A stretch of 64,000 bases of DNA from Occallatibacter gabretensis (GCF_001449115.1 NZ_LAIJ01000002.1:310001-374000), one strand, 5' to 3'. Shown: positions 51,212-59,280, counted from the first letter of the stretch. Notes: generated by a model not told the origin, from the letters alone. Numbers and translations: made by a program.

Positions 51212-53674
51212 TTAGTGGCGCGGTTGAAATGGGTGAGTGGAAGCGAGTTGGCGAACGCCCTCTGCGATTCCGTATTGCGCGAAAGCCTCCCGCTTGAGCA
51301 GGTTGTCGCGGGCGTTGTTGGTCGCAATCCAGTACGAGACGGAATCGACATTGAGCCGAACCTTCTTGCTGGACTGCGCCTTGCGAATCAGCATCTCGCC
51401 GGGTGGAATGAGATCGGCGATGATATCGATTTCGGTGTCATTGAGGTGGAACGCCTCGCGGTAGACCTGGCGATTCATCTCGGGGTTTGCGAGGAAGATC
51501 TTGGTCGGGCAGCTCTCGGCCACGACAGCCAGCATCCCCGATTCCTCAAGCTCCTTGATGGACTGCGTGGCCAGAATCATCGCCGCGTTATGCTTCCGCC
51601 AGGTCTTCTGTGCGGCCACAATATAGGTGCGGATGGTTTCGTTCTTGATGAATAGCCAAGCCTCATCAAGCAGGAACGTCTTGAAGGTCGCCAGCTTCGC
51701 GGGGTTTGCAATCTCGTTGCTGGCCCGGTGAAGGACGTAGAAGAGCAACGGCTCCAATACCTCGGGCGCATCACCCCAGCCGGCGAAATTGAACGTCTGG
51801 AAGCTGGCGAAGCTAAGCGTGTCTTCCACGTTGTCGAAGAGAAAGCCGTACTGCCCCTCCTTGGTCCAACGGTGGAGACGTTCCTTCAGCTCCCCGATGA
51901 TCTGGCTGAAGGTGGAGAGTGTCCGCTGCTCCGGGGAAACGACGTACATCCGCTCTATCGCTTCCCACAGCTTGCGCTCTTCCTTGAAATCGAGCCGGTA
52001 ACGCTTGTCGTTACCCTCGATGAGCACACGAAAGAAGGAGAAGAGAAACTGCATGTTCTCCTTTGTCTCCGGGAGGCTGAACGGGTTGATGGTGAAGTCC
52101 CGGTTCTCCTGGCCGACGTTCAAATACGTCCCGCCGAAGATCTCCGTAAGCGACTGGAATGAGCCGCCGATGTCGAAGATGTACGTCTGCGGCCGATATT
52201 TCTGGGCATTCGTGAGCAAGAAATTACATAGAAAACTTTTGCCTGAACCTGTCATGCCGAGGATGAGCGTGTGCGCCACCTCGCCGTTATGGAGGTTGAG
52301 GTAGTAGGGCGTGGCGTTGTCCGTCTCCAAGACCGCCAGATACTCCGAACGAAGGTGGGGGTTCGTTTTCTCGCCGGGGTGAATGGTGAAAAGAAACGAG
52401 AGGTCAGCGTAGTTGGAATTGAGCAGGTACATCTTGCGAAGGTTCTGGGCGTAGTTGCCCGGAACGGTGGCAAACAAGGCATTGAGCTGGTTGTAGGTCT
52501 CGGTGAAGAGCGCACCATCGGCGTTCGTGAACACCCCAGTAAACTCGCCCATCTCCCGGTTGATCGTCTGGAGGTCCGTGCTGTACAGCACGACCGTAAG
52601 CGAAAAATCGCCTAACGTCTGGCCGTCGCCGAGCGCTCGCAGGCACTCGCCAAGATTCTCGATGTCCGCCTGCTTCGACTCATCAATGAGTACGTCACGC
52701 TGGTTCGTCTTCGCCGGGTCGCTGCCGATCTGCGACACGAAACCAGATTTGCTCATGTTGAAGTGACGGCGGCGCTTATCCACTTCCTTGCGGGCCTTCG
52801 CCATCGAAAGCGGCGTCCACTCCGTGACCACGTAGAAGTTGCCTTCAATCTTGAAAAGACGGTCAAGGACCAAGGGCCGCGTCTCCGCAATGGCCTCTTT
52901 CATTGTCAGGACGCGGACGAAATGGTCACCTACTCGGAGGTGGTCACGCTCCGCTTCGATGTTGGAGTTCACCACCTGGAAGTCGAGATACTGGGTCGAT
53001 TGCGGTTTGCCTTTGATCCGCCAGTCATCGAAGTTGAGGAGCCGACGAAAGAAGCTGAACTGCGCCTGTTGCCCCTGTACCTCGATAGGCATAAGGTCGG
53101 CGAGATGCCGAGTAAAGTTCTGGACGCACTGCTCAAGCCGCACCATGTCGGCGTCGATCTGCTTGCGAAGCAAGACCTTCATGTTGTCGTTGGTGAACTG
53201 CGCTTTGAGTTCACGGATACCGCCCTGGGGATCGCGCGGCATCCGTGCGAGAGCGGAGAGGATGCCGGTCTTCGACCGCGCACCCTCCAGCACGATCACG
53301 TAGAAGAGTTCCACCTCATAGAGGCGGTCGCGCTTGGACTCGAAGTATTGCCGCCGCTGGTCAATGGCTGCGTCGATCAGCTCGTCATCGTAAGCGGCAA
53401 ACGGAATCTCGGGCCGGTTTGTCTTGAAGAGATATTGGTAGACGTGGAAGCCTTCGCCGAACGATTTGAGTGCGGATTCGAGCCGCTTCACCGCATACTG
53501 CTGTTCATCGTTGTCAAGGCTTTCATAGTCAACGCCGGTGACGCTCAGAACCATGCCAAGATCGCCGCTCTTGGTGAGGAAAGCCGTCTCTGTCCAGAAA
53601 CCGTAGAGGTTGATGTGGGCGCTGAGAGCGTCCGCTTCCTTCCACGGCTTGATGACGCGAGAGAGATTGAGCAT
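51212..53674 (-). CDS. virB4: VirB4/TrbE-type secretion ATPase
   Basis: The 820-residue protein has the CagE/TrbE N-terminal domain and an ATPase core: LILGMTGSGKSFLCN (Walker A), TFLLDEAWLFIKNETIRTYIVAAQKTWRKHNAAMILATQS (Walker B and motif D) and ESCPTKIFLANPE. It energises pilus assembly. The start overlaps the virB3 stop (TAATG). Confidence 0.95.
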   Translation of the reverse strand: MLNLSRVIKPWKEADALSAHINLYGFWTETAFLTKSGDLGMVLSVTGVDYESLDNDEQQYAVKRLESALKSFGEGFHVYQYLFKTNRPEIPFAAYDDELIDAAIDQRRQYFESKRDRLYEVELFYVIVLEGARSKTGILSALARMPRDPQGGIRELKAQFTNDNMKVLLRKQIDADMVRLEQCVQNFTRHLADLMPIEVQGQQAQFSFFRRLLNFDDWRIKGKPQSTQYLDFQVVNSNIEAERDHLRVGDHFVRVLTMKEAIAETRPLVLDRLFKIEGNFYVVTEWTPLSMAKARKEVDKRRRHFNMSKSGFVSQIGSDPAKTNQRDVLIDESKQADIENLGECLRALGDGQTLGDFSLTVVLYSTDLQTINREMGEFTGVFTNADGALFTETYNQLNALFATVPGNYAQNLRKMYLLNSNYADLSFLFTIHPGEKTNPHLRSEYLAVLETDNATPYYLNLHNGEVAHTLILGMTGSGKSFLCNFLLTNAQKYRPQTYIFDIGGSFQSLTEIFGGTYLNVGQENRDFTINPFSLPETKENMQFLFSFFRVLIEGNDKRYRLDFKEERKLWEAIERMYVVSPEQRTLSTFSQIIGELKERLHRWTKEGQYGFLFDNVEDTLSFASFQTFNFAGWGDAPEVLEPLLFYVLHRASNEIANPAKLATFKTFLLDEAWLFIKNETIRTYIVAAQKTWRKHNAAMILATQSIKELEESGMLAVVAESCPTKIFLANPEMNRQVYREAFHLNDTEIDIIADLIPPGEMLIRKAQSSKKVRLNVDSVSYWIATNNARDNLLKREAFAQYGIAEGVRQLASTHPFQPRH

Positions 53675-53970
53675 TAGCGCACCTCTACGTTTGGGACTGT
53701 CTGCTTGGCCGCGTCATAGCGCAGCTTGAACTTCTCGGAGCGCCCGAGAATCTTGAGGAAAGCCGGATCGGAGTTCGTCACCCAATGTCCGAAGATGGAA
53801 CCGCCGATGAATACTAGGACGGCCCCGATGATCGAACTGAAGAGGTTGAACATCCCCACTGCTGATACCGCAATCATGAAGAAAAGTGTGCGTTCGATGC
53901 CCATATAGGTGAGGGGTTTATGCAGACTCTTGAAGACTCGGTTGCGACGCTTCTGAGTTATTTCCGGCAT
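53674..53970 (-). CDS. virB3: VirB3/TrbD-type inner-membrane protein
   Basis: The 98-residue protein has the VirB3 pattern: a basic N-terminus (RVFKSLHKPLTYMGIERTLFF), two membrane helices (about 30-70) and the FGHWVTNSDPAFLKIL tail. Family size is 90-110. It is located directly before virB4, as in most clusters. Confidence 0.85.
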   Translation of the reverse strand: MPEITQKRRNRVFKSLHKPLTYMGIERTLFFMIAVSAVGMFNLFSSIIGAVLVFIGGSIFGHWVTNSDPAFLKILGRSEKFKLRYDAAKQTVPNVEVR

Positions 53971-54039
53971 AAACCCCTCGCTGTGGAACGTCGTTGGAGG
54001 TGAAGTGAGTTAGATCGCTGGACGATGACGGCGGCAGAG

Positions 54040-54363
54040 CTAAGAGCCCCAAAGCCATGTGAGGATGTTCGTCGCCATGATCGCTATACCGGTTCCGGCG
54101 GCGACACCTGCAAGCGTTTTCTTCGCACCGGGTTCCCCATGCGCGAACGTGTAGCCGCCGATCACAATTGCGATCAGACTGGCAGCCTTGGCGACGGTCC
54201 CGGTGAATAGTGTTTGGATGGAGCTGATACCCGAATCGAACGGCGAGGCATGAGCTGCGAGAGGGAAGATTAATACGCATAGGAGCAGGGCTGCTCCGCG
54301 TATCAGATAGAGCTTTGTCCGCTCAATCGTTGCTGCTGGAATGATGATTCGGATACGTGTCAT
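54040..54363 (-). CDS. virB2: VirB2/TrbC-type pilin
   Basis: The 107-residue protein has a long signal region (KLYLIRGAALLLCVLIFPLAAHA), then SPFDSGISSIQTLFTGTVAKAASLIAIVIGGYTFAHGEPGAKKTLAGVAAGTGIAIMATNIL, the TrbC/VirB2 fold with two hydrophobic helices. It is the first gene of the transfer operon. GGAGGTG precedes ATG 54363. Confidence 0.9.
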   Translation of the reverse strand: MTRIRIIIPAATIERTKLYLIRGAALLLCVLIFPLAAHASPFDSGISSIQTLFTGTVAKAASLIAIVIGGYTFAHGEPGAKKTLAGVAAGTGIAIMATNILTWLWGS

Positions 54364-54425
54364 TGGCACCTCCAACGACCGGGATGGTCGTGATAGCCAT
54401 GACACTAGGCGGCGCTTCCGCGCAC

Positions 54426-54500
54426 GTCCAATACTTATCTCCTATGCCGATTTGAAGCGGAATGTCGAATTTTATAGCGGTTACCTATGGCTGAACCGCT
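54426..54500 (-). promoter_or_regulatory. Promoter/operator region of the virB operon
   Basis: On the minus strand the region carries GCCATAGGTA (54482-54491) inside an AGCGGTT-N11-AACCGCT inverted repeat (54476-54500), then a 23-nt motif ending AAGTATTGGAC (54426-54448), 63 nt before the virB2 start. The same 23-nt motif (18 of 23 identical) lies before the excisionase gene. No terminator other than the inverted repeat separates the region from the LysR stop. Confidence 0.55.
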
Positions 54501-55470
54501 ATGCGAAGAGGCGAAGATTCTCGTCTTCAATATCGGGGCGCACAGAGCGCGGCGGCTTCGACACAGACGACGGAGACACTTGCAACCGCAGTCTCTTACG
54601 CAACTCTCTTATCAGCCCCGGAACGGTCTTCTGTGAAGTGGACTTCCCCAGGATCAACGCACTATCCACAGTCCATGTGACGCCGGTAACAGGCCGAGTG
54701 ACGAGACCAACGTGCATCTCCGACCCCTCGCGGACCAGCGCATATCCCTGACCCGATTCCACCATCCATTGAATGTTGTGAGGAGTCGTTGTCTTGCTCG
54801 CCACATCACCCCGTATCCCTACCTCATCAAGCATCTCCATGAGCCGGAGATGCGCTTCAGGATGTTGTTTTGGCTCCTGAAAGATCGTCAACTTTGCTTG
54901 AAGTTCCGCAGGGGCAATCTCTTTCAAGCGCGCCAGTGGGTCGTCCGACTTCATGCACACGACAAGGCGACTCTTGGTGAAGGGATACGTCTTGAATCCC
55001 GATCCGCTAATCGGAAGTGCTAGCAAAGCAGCATCAATTTCCCCCTTTTGGAGGAGCAGGAGGAGTTCAACATTGTCACCACTTCTCGAAGCGATTTCGC
55101 ACTCTGGGAAAAGCGATGTATGCACTGAGCAAACCATTTCATAGAGAGCATGGTCTACGAATGAAGAGAAGCCCAGGCGCATCGGGGTGAACGTTACACG
55201 ATGCAAGGCGCGGGCGGTCGCAATGAGGCCGTCACGTAGCTTTAGAAGCTCACGTCCTCCAGTGATTAATATCTCTGCGGCTGGTGTCGCATGAACGCCA
55301 TTGCGATCCCGTATGAAGAGCGGAACCTGCAACGCTTCTTCCAAACCTCTCATCTGCGTGCTGAGGGAAGGTTGCGCCAAGTAGAGGCGTTTCGCTGCGC
55401 GAGTGATATTTCCTTCTTCGGCGACGGCGATAAGATATTTGAGATTACGAAACTCGACCAGGTCTGACAC
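54499..55470 (-). CDS. LysR family regulator between transfer and integration genes
   Basis: The 323-residue protein has the LysR helix-turn-helix (RNLKYLIAVAEEGNITRAAKRLYLAQPSLSTQMRGLEEALQVPLFIRD, about 8-56) and a substrate-binding domain. It opens with GTG. It lies between the virB promoter and the xis promoter, both of which carry the same 23-nt motif, so it is the likely controller of transfer and excision. LysR control of an element is also known from some ICEs. Ligand unknown. Confidence 0.85.
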   Translation of the reverse strand: MSDLVEFRNLKYLIAVAEEGNITRAAKRLYLAQPSLSTQMRGLEEALQVPLFIRDRNGVHATPAAEILITGGRELLKLRDGLIATARALHRVTFTPMRLGFSSFVDHALYEMVCSVHTSLFPECEIASRSGDNVELLLLLQKGEIDAALLALPISGSGFKTYPFTKSRLVVCMKSDDPLARLKEIAPAELQAKLTIFQEPKQHPEAHLRLMEMLDEVGIRGDVASKTTTPHNIQWMVESGQGYALVREGSEMHVGLVTRPVTGVTWTVDSALILGKSTSQKTVPGLIRELRKRLRLQVSPSSVSKPPRSVRPDIEDENLRLFA

Positions 55471-55631
55471 TAATAGGGGCCCGCTCTCTGGACTGGTTGA
55501 TGAAGCTCAGCAAGTAATTCAACACGAGTGAAAGGTCAAGACCCGTTCCCCTGAAGTATGGGCGCGGGTATCCAACAAGTCAACGGCCCTGGGCGCTGAC
55601 TTCTCGCTTGTCTAACAGTTTCGGCATACGC

Positions 55632-55678
55632 AAAACCTATGCCAAGTCAGGTTTTGCCATAGGTACGAAGTATTGGAC
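55632..55678 (+). promoter_or_regulatory. Promoter/operator region of xis-int
   Basis: AAAACCT-N10-AGGTTTT is a perfect inverted repeat, overlapped by a near-palindrome of ACCTATG(C)C and GCCATAGGT. The 23-nt motif of the virB promoter follows at 55656-55678, about 90 nt before the xis start. The remaining 55471-55631 stretch is the LysR promoter side and shows no gene. Confidence 0.55.
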
Positions 55679-55767
55679 AGGATGTCCCGCAGGTTCGAGG
55701 GTATGAGTATGCGGGGAAACACCACGCAACTCCGGCAAGCGAAACCTTGAAGGCGAGGCCCACTCAA

Positions 55768-56067
55768 ATGACTTCAGCAGAGAGAATGGCGACGGAAGAC
55801 ATGAAGAGCCCGGCAATGTCTGTGCTCGTGAGAGCAGTAGCCGGCGAAGTGGCATCATTGCTCCGGCTGGAGTTTGCCCGCGTCGCGCCTTCTGGCGTTC
55901 AGCCCGTCTTGCTGGACGTCAAACAGGCTGCCGTGTATCTTGGGCGCACAGAGCAAGCCGTTCAACACCTCATCTTTCAGCGTGACATTCCGGTGGTGAG
56001 GATGGGACGCAGGGTTCATCTCCATCGCCGTGACCTGGACGCATGGATTGAGAAGAATACCTACTGA
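55768..56067 (+). CDS. Excisionase-like helix-turn-helix protein
   Basis: The 99-residue protein ends with LLDVKQAAVYLGRTEQAVQHLIFQRDIPVVRMGRRVHLHRRDLDAWIEKNTY, the MerR-like HTH_17 fold of excisionases and recombination directionality factors. Its first 45 residues are extra. It lies 36 nt before the integrase gene. An upstream TTG start (55747) is possible, but ATG 55768 is preferred. Confidence 0.75.
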   Translation: MTSAERMATEDMKSPAMSVLVRAVAGEVASLLRLEFARVAPSGVQPVLLDVKQAAVYLGRTEQAVQHLIFQRDIPVVRMGRRVHLHRRDLDAWIEKNTY

Positions 56068-56103
56068 CGCGGCACGCACTAGCTTTTCTAACTACAATAG
56101 GTA

Positions 56104-57156
56104 ATGGGCAAGAATGCGTATGGCAGCGGCTCGATCTTCTTACGTGGAACAATCTGGTGGGTTCAGGTCTGGGTCGATAACAAGCAGCTCTCGCAATCGA
56201 GCAGATCAACAAAGAAGTCGGAAGCAATCAAGCTCCGCGACAAGCTCCTGGGCAAGAAACATCGCAGGGAGATCACGGGCGGTCCCGCAGAGAGTGTTCT
56301 CATCGCTGAACTGCTGGATGACGTTCTCAAGAGCGACATCGAAGAATCTACGCGGTACATCTGGAAGCTGGTTGTCGAGAAGAGCCTAAGACCGTTCTTC
56401 GGGCGAACGCGAGGGACAAGGCTTTCTACCGATCTGCTGGAGAGCTATCGTGAGAAGCGGACGGGCGAAGGGGTCACAAACGCTACCGTAAACCGTGAGC
56501 TATCTATCCTGCGAACTGCATTTCATAACGCGCGGAAAAGAACTCCTCCGAAGGTGCATACGGTTCCCTACTTTCCAATGGTGAAGGAAACGACCGTCCG
56601 AAAGGGCTTCCTGTCAGACGAGATTTACGCCAAGCTCCGTGATGCCCTAGAACATGAACTCAAGCCTCTGTTTGTCAGCGGCTATGTAACGGGTATCCGA
56701 AAGGGAGAGCTCCTAGCGATTCAGTGGCCACAGCTCAACTTCGAGAATAGTGAGATTGGACTTGAACCTGACGAGACGAAGGGCCGGGAAGGCCGATCGG
56801 TTCCGATCCTTGATGGTGACATGCGGGATTTACTTCTTGCCTCAAAGAAGGAACGCGACGAATCATGGCCCGATTCGCCCTGGGTATTCAACCGTGGGGG
56901 ACAGCAAATTAAGGACTTCCGGGGTGGTTGGGTGAACGCCTGTAAGGGGGCTGGAGTTCCTGATCTAAACTTCCACGATCTTCGTAGAACCGCCGTTCGT
57001 AATATGCGGCGTGATGGCGTACCACAAGTGATACGGATGAAGATCAGTGGCCACAAGACAGACTCAATGGAGCGCCGGTACAATATCGTAGATGGCGATG
57101 ATTTGGCTGTCGCGAAGGAGTTTATGGAGCGCGGTATGAAGCTCCGCAAAGTGTAG
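56104..57156 (+). CDS. int: Tyrosine recombinase (integrase)
   Basis: The 350-residue protein has a three-stranded AP2-like N-terminal domain (GSGSIFLRGTIWWVQVWVDNK), a SAM-like core-binding domain (65-145) and a catalytic domain with Arg199 (TGIRKGE), Lys226, His291-x-x-Arg294 (HDLRRT), His317 (GHKT) and Tyr326 (RRYN). All six key residues are present. It lies beside the right att repeat, and its stop codon overlaps the right GTAGTGGTT arm repeat. Confidence 0.95.
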   Translation: MGKNAYGSGSIFLRGTIWWVQVWVDNKQLSQSSRSTKKSEAIKLRDKLLGKKHRREITGGPAESVLIAELLDDVLKSDIEESTRYIWKLVVEKSLRPFFGRTRGTRLSTDLLESYREKRTGEGVTNATVNRELSILRTAFHNARKRTPPKVHTVPYFPMVKETTVRKGFLSDEIYAKLRDALEHELKPLFVSGYVTGIRKGELLAIQWPQLNFENSEIGLEPDETKGREGRSVPILDGDMRDLLLASKKERDESWPDSPWVFNRGGQQIKDFRGGWVNACKGAGVPDLNFHDLRRTAVRNMRRDGVPQVIRMKISGHKTDSMERRYNIVDGDDLAVAKEFMERGMKLRKV

Positions 57157-57175
57157 TGGTTTTGTAGTGGTTGTA
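57152..57175 (+). repeat. Right copy of the paired GTAGTGGTT repeat
   Basis: The tandem repeat matches 4498-4522 except for one T. It overlaps the int stop codon. Two further partial direct repeats (AACACCACG.. to GATAC, at 57178-57200 and 57227-57252) lie between it and the att repeat, so the right end holds a small array of possible recombinase and excisionase sites. Confidence 0.5.
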
Positions 57176-57261
57176 CGAAACACCACGATACTGAGCGATA
57201 CAGTGTATCTAATAGAATCAACAACATAACACCACGCGATAGACCGTGATACACTCATTCT

Positions 57262-57319
57262 TAGCTTGAGGTGCTAGCGGGTAACTCCATAGGGGTTCAA
57301 GTCCCCTCCTCCGCACCAA
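57262..57319 (+). repeat. Right attachment repeat: displaced 3' half of host tRNA-Leu
   Basis: This copies tRNA-Leu from the anticodon stem to CCA, but the variable arm reads GGTAACTCC, which also folds as a short stem. It lacks the 5' half and cannot be a functional tRNA. It should be the host's own 3' half, pushed 53 kb away by integration. A weak hairpin with a T run (57328-57350) follows and may be the original terminator. Confidence 0.85.
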
Positions 57320-57368
57320 GAATTTAGGCGCCCATCCGGCGTAGTTTTTTCAGAGAAAGCACCCTTCC

Positions 57369-57665
57369 ATGCAGATTCTTCTTTACTTCGTCATCGCAAT
57401 CCATGTGGTTGCCTGTCTCTTTTTGATCGGCGTCGTGCTGCTCCAGCAGGGCCGCTCCGCTGATCTCGCCGGCGCATTTGGCGGTCAGGGCTCGCAGACA
57501 GCCTTTGGACCCCGTGCCGCCGCAAACATCTTTACGCGCCTCACCGCCTGGGCAGCCGTCATCTTCATGCTCACATCGCTGAGCCTGACCGTGCTCTATG
57601 TACGCTCCACGCACTCGCGCTCCGTCCTCGACGGCACAACGCAGTCCGCTCCGGTCAAGAAGTAG
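57369..57665 (+). CDS. secG: Preprotein translocase subunit SecG
   Basis: The 98-residue protein has two membrane helices: the first in FVIAIHVVACLFLIGVVLLQQGRS and the second in LTAWAAVIFMLTSLSLTVLYV. Between them is the SecG signature LQQGRSADLAGAFGGQGSQTAFGPR. It stimulates SecYEG-dependent protein export. It is the first intact chromosomal gene after the element. Confidence 0.92.
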   Translation: MQILLYFVIAIHVVACLFLIGVVLLQQGRSADLAGAFGGQGSQTAFGPRAAANIFTRLTAWAAVIFMLTSLSLTVLYVRSTHSRSVLDGTTQSAPVKK

Positions 57666-57685
57666 GTACAAAGCTTCACATAAAC

Positions 57686-57713
57686 AAATGGCAGGCCCAT
57701 CGGCCTGCCATTT
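57686..57713 (+). terminator. Intrinsic terminator after secG
   Basis: AAATGGCAGGC pairs with GCCTGCCATTT around a 6-nt loop, and a T-rich tail follows. It ends the secG transcript. Confidence 0.8.
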
Positions 57714-57795
57714 CTCGTTCTCCTATTCCCTACCGGGGTCCCTTGCGTGCGATCTTTGCACGCAGGGGTGGGTTGTCCCTATTCTCTATTCCCTC

Positions 57796-57816
57796 TAAAA
57801 TCACAAAGTGATTTTA
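57796..57816. promoter_or_regulatory. Hairpin over the GTG start of the MBL gene
   Basis: TAAAATCAC-AAA-GTGATTTTA is a perfect 9-bp inverted repeat. The GTG at 57808-57810 is the start codon of the following gene. In RNA it would bury the start codon; in DNA it could be an operator. Confidence 0.5.
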
Positions 57817-58446
57817 GAAACCTTCCCGGTCGGCCCTTTCCAATGCAACTGCACCATCCTTGGCGACGAGGAAACTCACGAAGCCATCGTCATTGATCCT
57901 GGCGAAGAAATCTCCCGCATCCACAACCGCCTCACCGAGCTCGGTCTCAAGCTCAAGCAGATCCTCGTCACGCACGCGCACATTGACCATGTCGGCGGCG
58001 CGCTCAAGCTCAAGCGCCTCACCGGCGCACCCATCCTGATGAATGAAAACGACCTGCCTTTGCTCCAGATCATGGATCAGCAGGCCGGCATGTTCGGCTT
58101 GGAAACTCCGGAAGTCGCCGCGCCCGATGAGAGCCTCAAAAACGGCCTCAATGTCGGCCTCGACCGCTATCCCGCTCAGGTTATCTATACTCCGGGCCAC
58201 ACCCAAGGCTCAGTCTGCCTTCACTTCGCTCCACTCAAGATGCTCTTTGCCGGGGATACGCTCTTTGCCAGATCCATCGGGCGAACAGACCTGCCCGGAG
58301 GCAACGGACGTCAGCTTCTCGATTCCATCCGCACCCATCTGCTCGTCCTGCCGGAAGATACCCTCGTCATCCCCGGTCACGGCCTCAACACCACCATCGG
58401 TGAAGAGCGCGAAATGAATCCATTTTTGCAATTCCGCAGCCGCTGA
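57808..58446 (+). CDS. MBL-fold hydrolase (glyoxalase II-like)
   Basis: The 212-residue protein has the metallo-beta-lactamase metal motif THAHIDHVGG (about 54-63), PGHTQGSVC, AGDTLFARSIGRTD and PGHG near the end, in the order of the YcbL/glyoxalase II-like group. It starts with GTG. Members hydrolyse thioesters such as S-lactoylglutathione. The substrate here is uncertain. No ribosome-binding site is visible. Confidence 0.85.
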   Translation: MILETFPVGPFQCNCTILGDEETHEAIVIDPGEEISRIHNRLTELGLKLKQILVTHAHIDHVGGALKLKRLTGAPILMNENDLPLLQIMDQQAGMFGLETPEVAAPDESLKNGLNVGLDRYPAQVIYTPGHTQGSVCLHFAPLKMLFAGDTLFARSIGRTDLPGGNGRQLLDSIRTHLLVLPEDTLVIPGHGLNTTIGEEREMNPFLQFRSR

Positions 58447-58468
58447 ACCGCCAAAACACCCACAAAAA

Positions 58469-58503
58469 CGGGAGATCCGCAGCAAGGCCGCAAATCTCCC
58501 ATC
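58469..58503. terminator. Terminator between convergent genes
   Basis: GGGAGAT pairs with ATCTCCC around a 17-nt loop, followed by ATCCTTTT. It lies between the MBL gene and the convergent tail-fibre-like gene. Confidence 0.6.
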
Positions 58504-58530
58504 CTTTTGAACATCAATGCGCCGCAACGC

Positions 58531-59079
58531 CTACGAATGTGCCCGTGCCTCAGCCAACGCTGCCTGCATCAATGCCAATTCGTCCTCCAGCGACTGTAAC
58601 CGCTTCTCAGACGCTTTGAACTGCTCCTCGTAACTAACTCCGCCCGCGGTGTAAATCTTACCCGAGACGTACAAGTTACCACTAAGGACAGTGGCATTCG
58701 CCATCAGCGAGAGCTGCGGAAGAGTGCTGCCCAAAGCCCCGGTCAGCAGCATCTCCGCTGCGCTCGTGCTCCCATCGGAGCTCATGCCTTCGATGTAAAT
58801 CTTATTGTCGTTCTGATTGTTGGCGATACGAATCTGTCCGCCGCCATTTGGCGTCAGGCTCAGATATATCTCAGGAGAGTCGACCCGGAAGGTTGTCTGA
58901 GCCAACATTGCAATCTCCGCTGCAGGGTTCGCGATCCCGATATAAACGTTCCCAGAGGGGTCTATGCGCGCCCGTTCCAGGCCCGCGGTTTCAAGGACAA
59001 GTGCGTTGCTATCCGTGGTTCCAAGATTTCCCTGGGAAGCATTCCCTAAAGCATTCCCTCCAACTGACCATGTGCCCAT
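58531..59079 (-). CDS. Tail-fibre-like protein with coiled-coil end
   Basis: The 182-residue protein begins MGTWSVGGNALGNASQGNLGTTDSNALVLET. Its repeated short beta motifs (GNVYIGIANP, SGNLYVSGKIYTAGGVSY) resemble phage or adhesin tail-fibre shafts, and a C-terminal EEQFKASEKRLQSLEDELALMQ forms a coiled coil. The S74 peptidase-type chaperone end is absent. AAGGAGAATC precedes ATG 59079. No other phage gene is nearby, so it may be a domesticated surface protein. Confidence 0.6.
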   Translation of the reverse strand: MGTWSVGGNALGNASQGNLGTTDSNALVLETAGLERARIDPSGNVYIGIANPAAEIAMLAQTTFRVDSPEIYLSLTPNGGGQIRIANNQNDNKIYIEGMSSDGSTSAAEMLLTGALGSTLPQLSLMANATVLSGNLYVSGKIYTAGGVSYEEQFKASEKRLQSLEDELALMQAALAEARAHS

Positions 59080-59280
59080 AACGATTCTCCTTGTGGCGAG
59101 GTTGTGTCCACAACCCAGCAACGCAACGAGCTCTGGTCATGTCATACACTATGTGCCGGTCACACAGTCTTCGTTGCAGCTGTAATTCACTTTTGAAATT
59201 TTGATTTGGAGTGAAGCAATTGGATTGACATTACCGCTCTATCTAAATCAACAACTTACTCTGATAACTTCATCTAACAC

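Larger units (their letters stand above)
4378..57319. mobile_element. 53-kb integrative element in tRNA-Leu (ICE-like)
   Basis: Direct repeats of the tRNA-Leu 3' half mark both ends. A tyrosine integrase and an excisionase-like gene lie at the right end beside the repeat, and a VirB/VirD4-type transfer cluster fills 41.3-54.4 kb. The left 37 kb is cargo with detoxification, regulatory and toxin-antitoxin genes. The relaxase gene is truncated (see 41288-42280), so current transfer ability is doubtful. Chromosomal genes (cimA on the left, secG on the right) flank the element. Confidence 0.9.

Noticed and set aside
50348-51655. 435-residue plus-strand frame antisense to virB10, virB9 and virB4
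   Set aside because: The opposite strand encodes recognised, overlapping secretion genes; the frame is a codon-bias shadow with repeated Val/Asp/Glu content.
52763-53677. 304-residue plus-strand frame antisense to virB4
   Set aside because: The virB4 motifs are clear on the other strand, and the frame lacks any recognisable domain.
57240-57319. Second tRNA-Leu gene
   Set aside because: Only the 3' half is present. The acceptor 5' strand and D arm are missing, so it is an attachment-site remnant.
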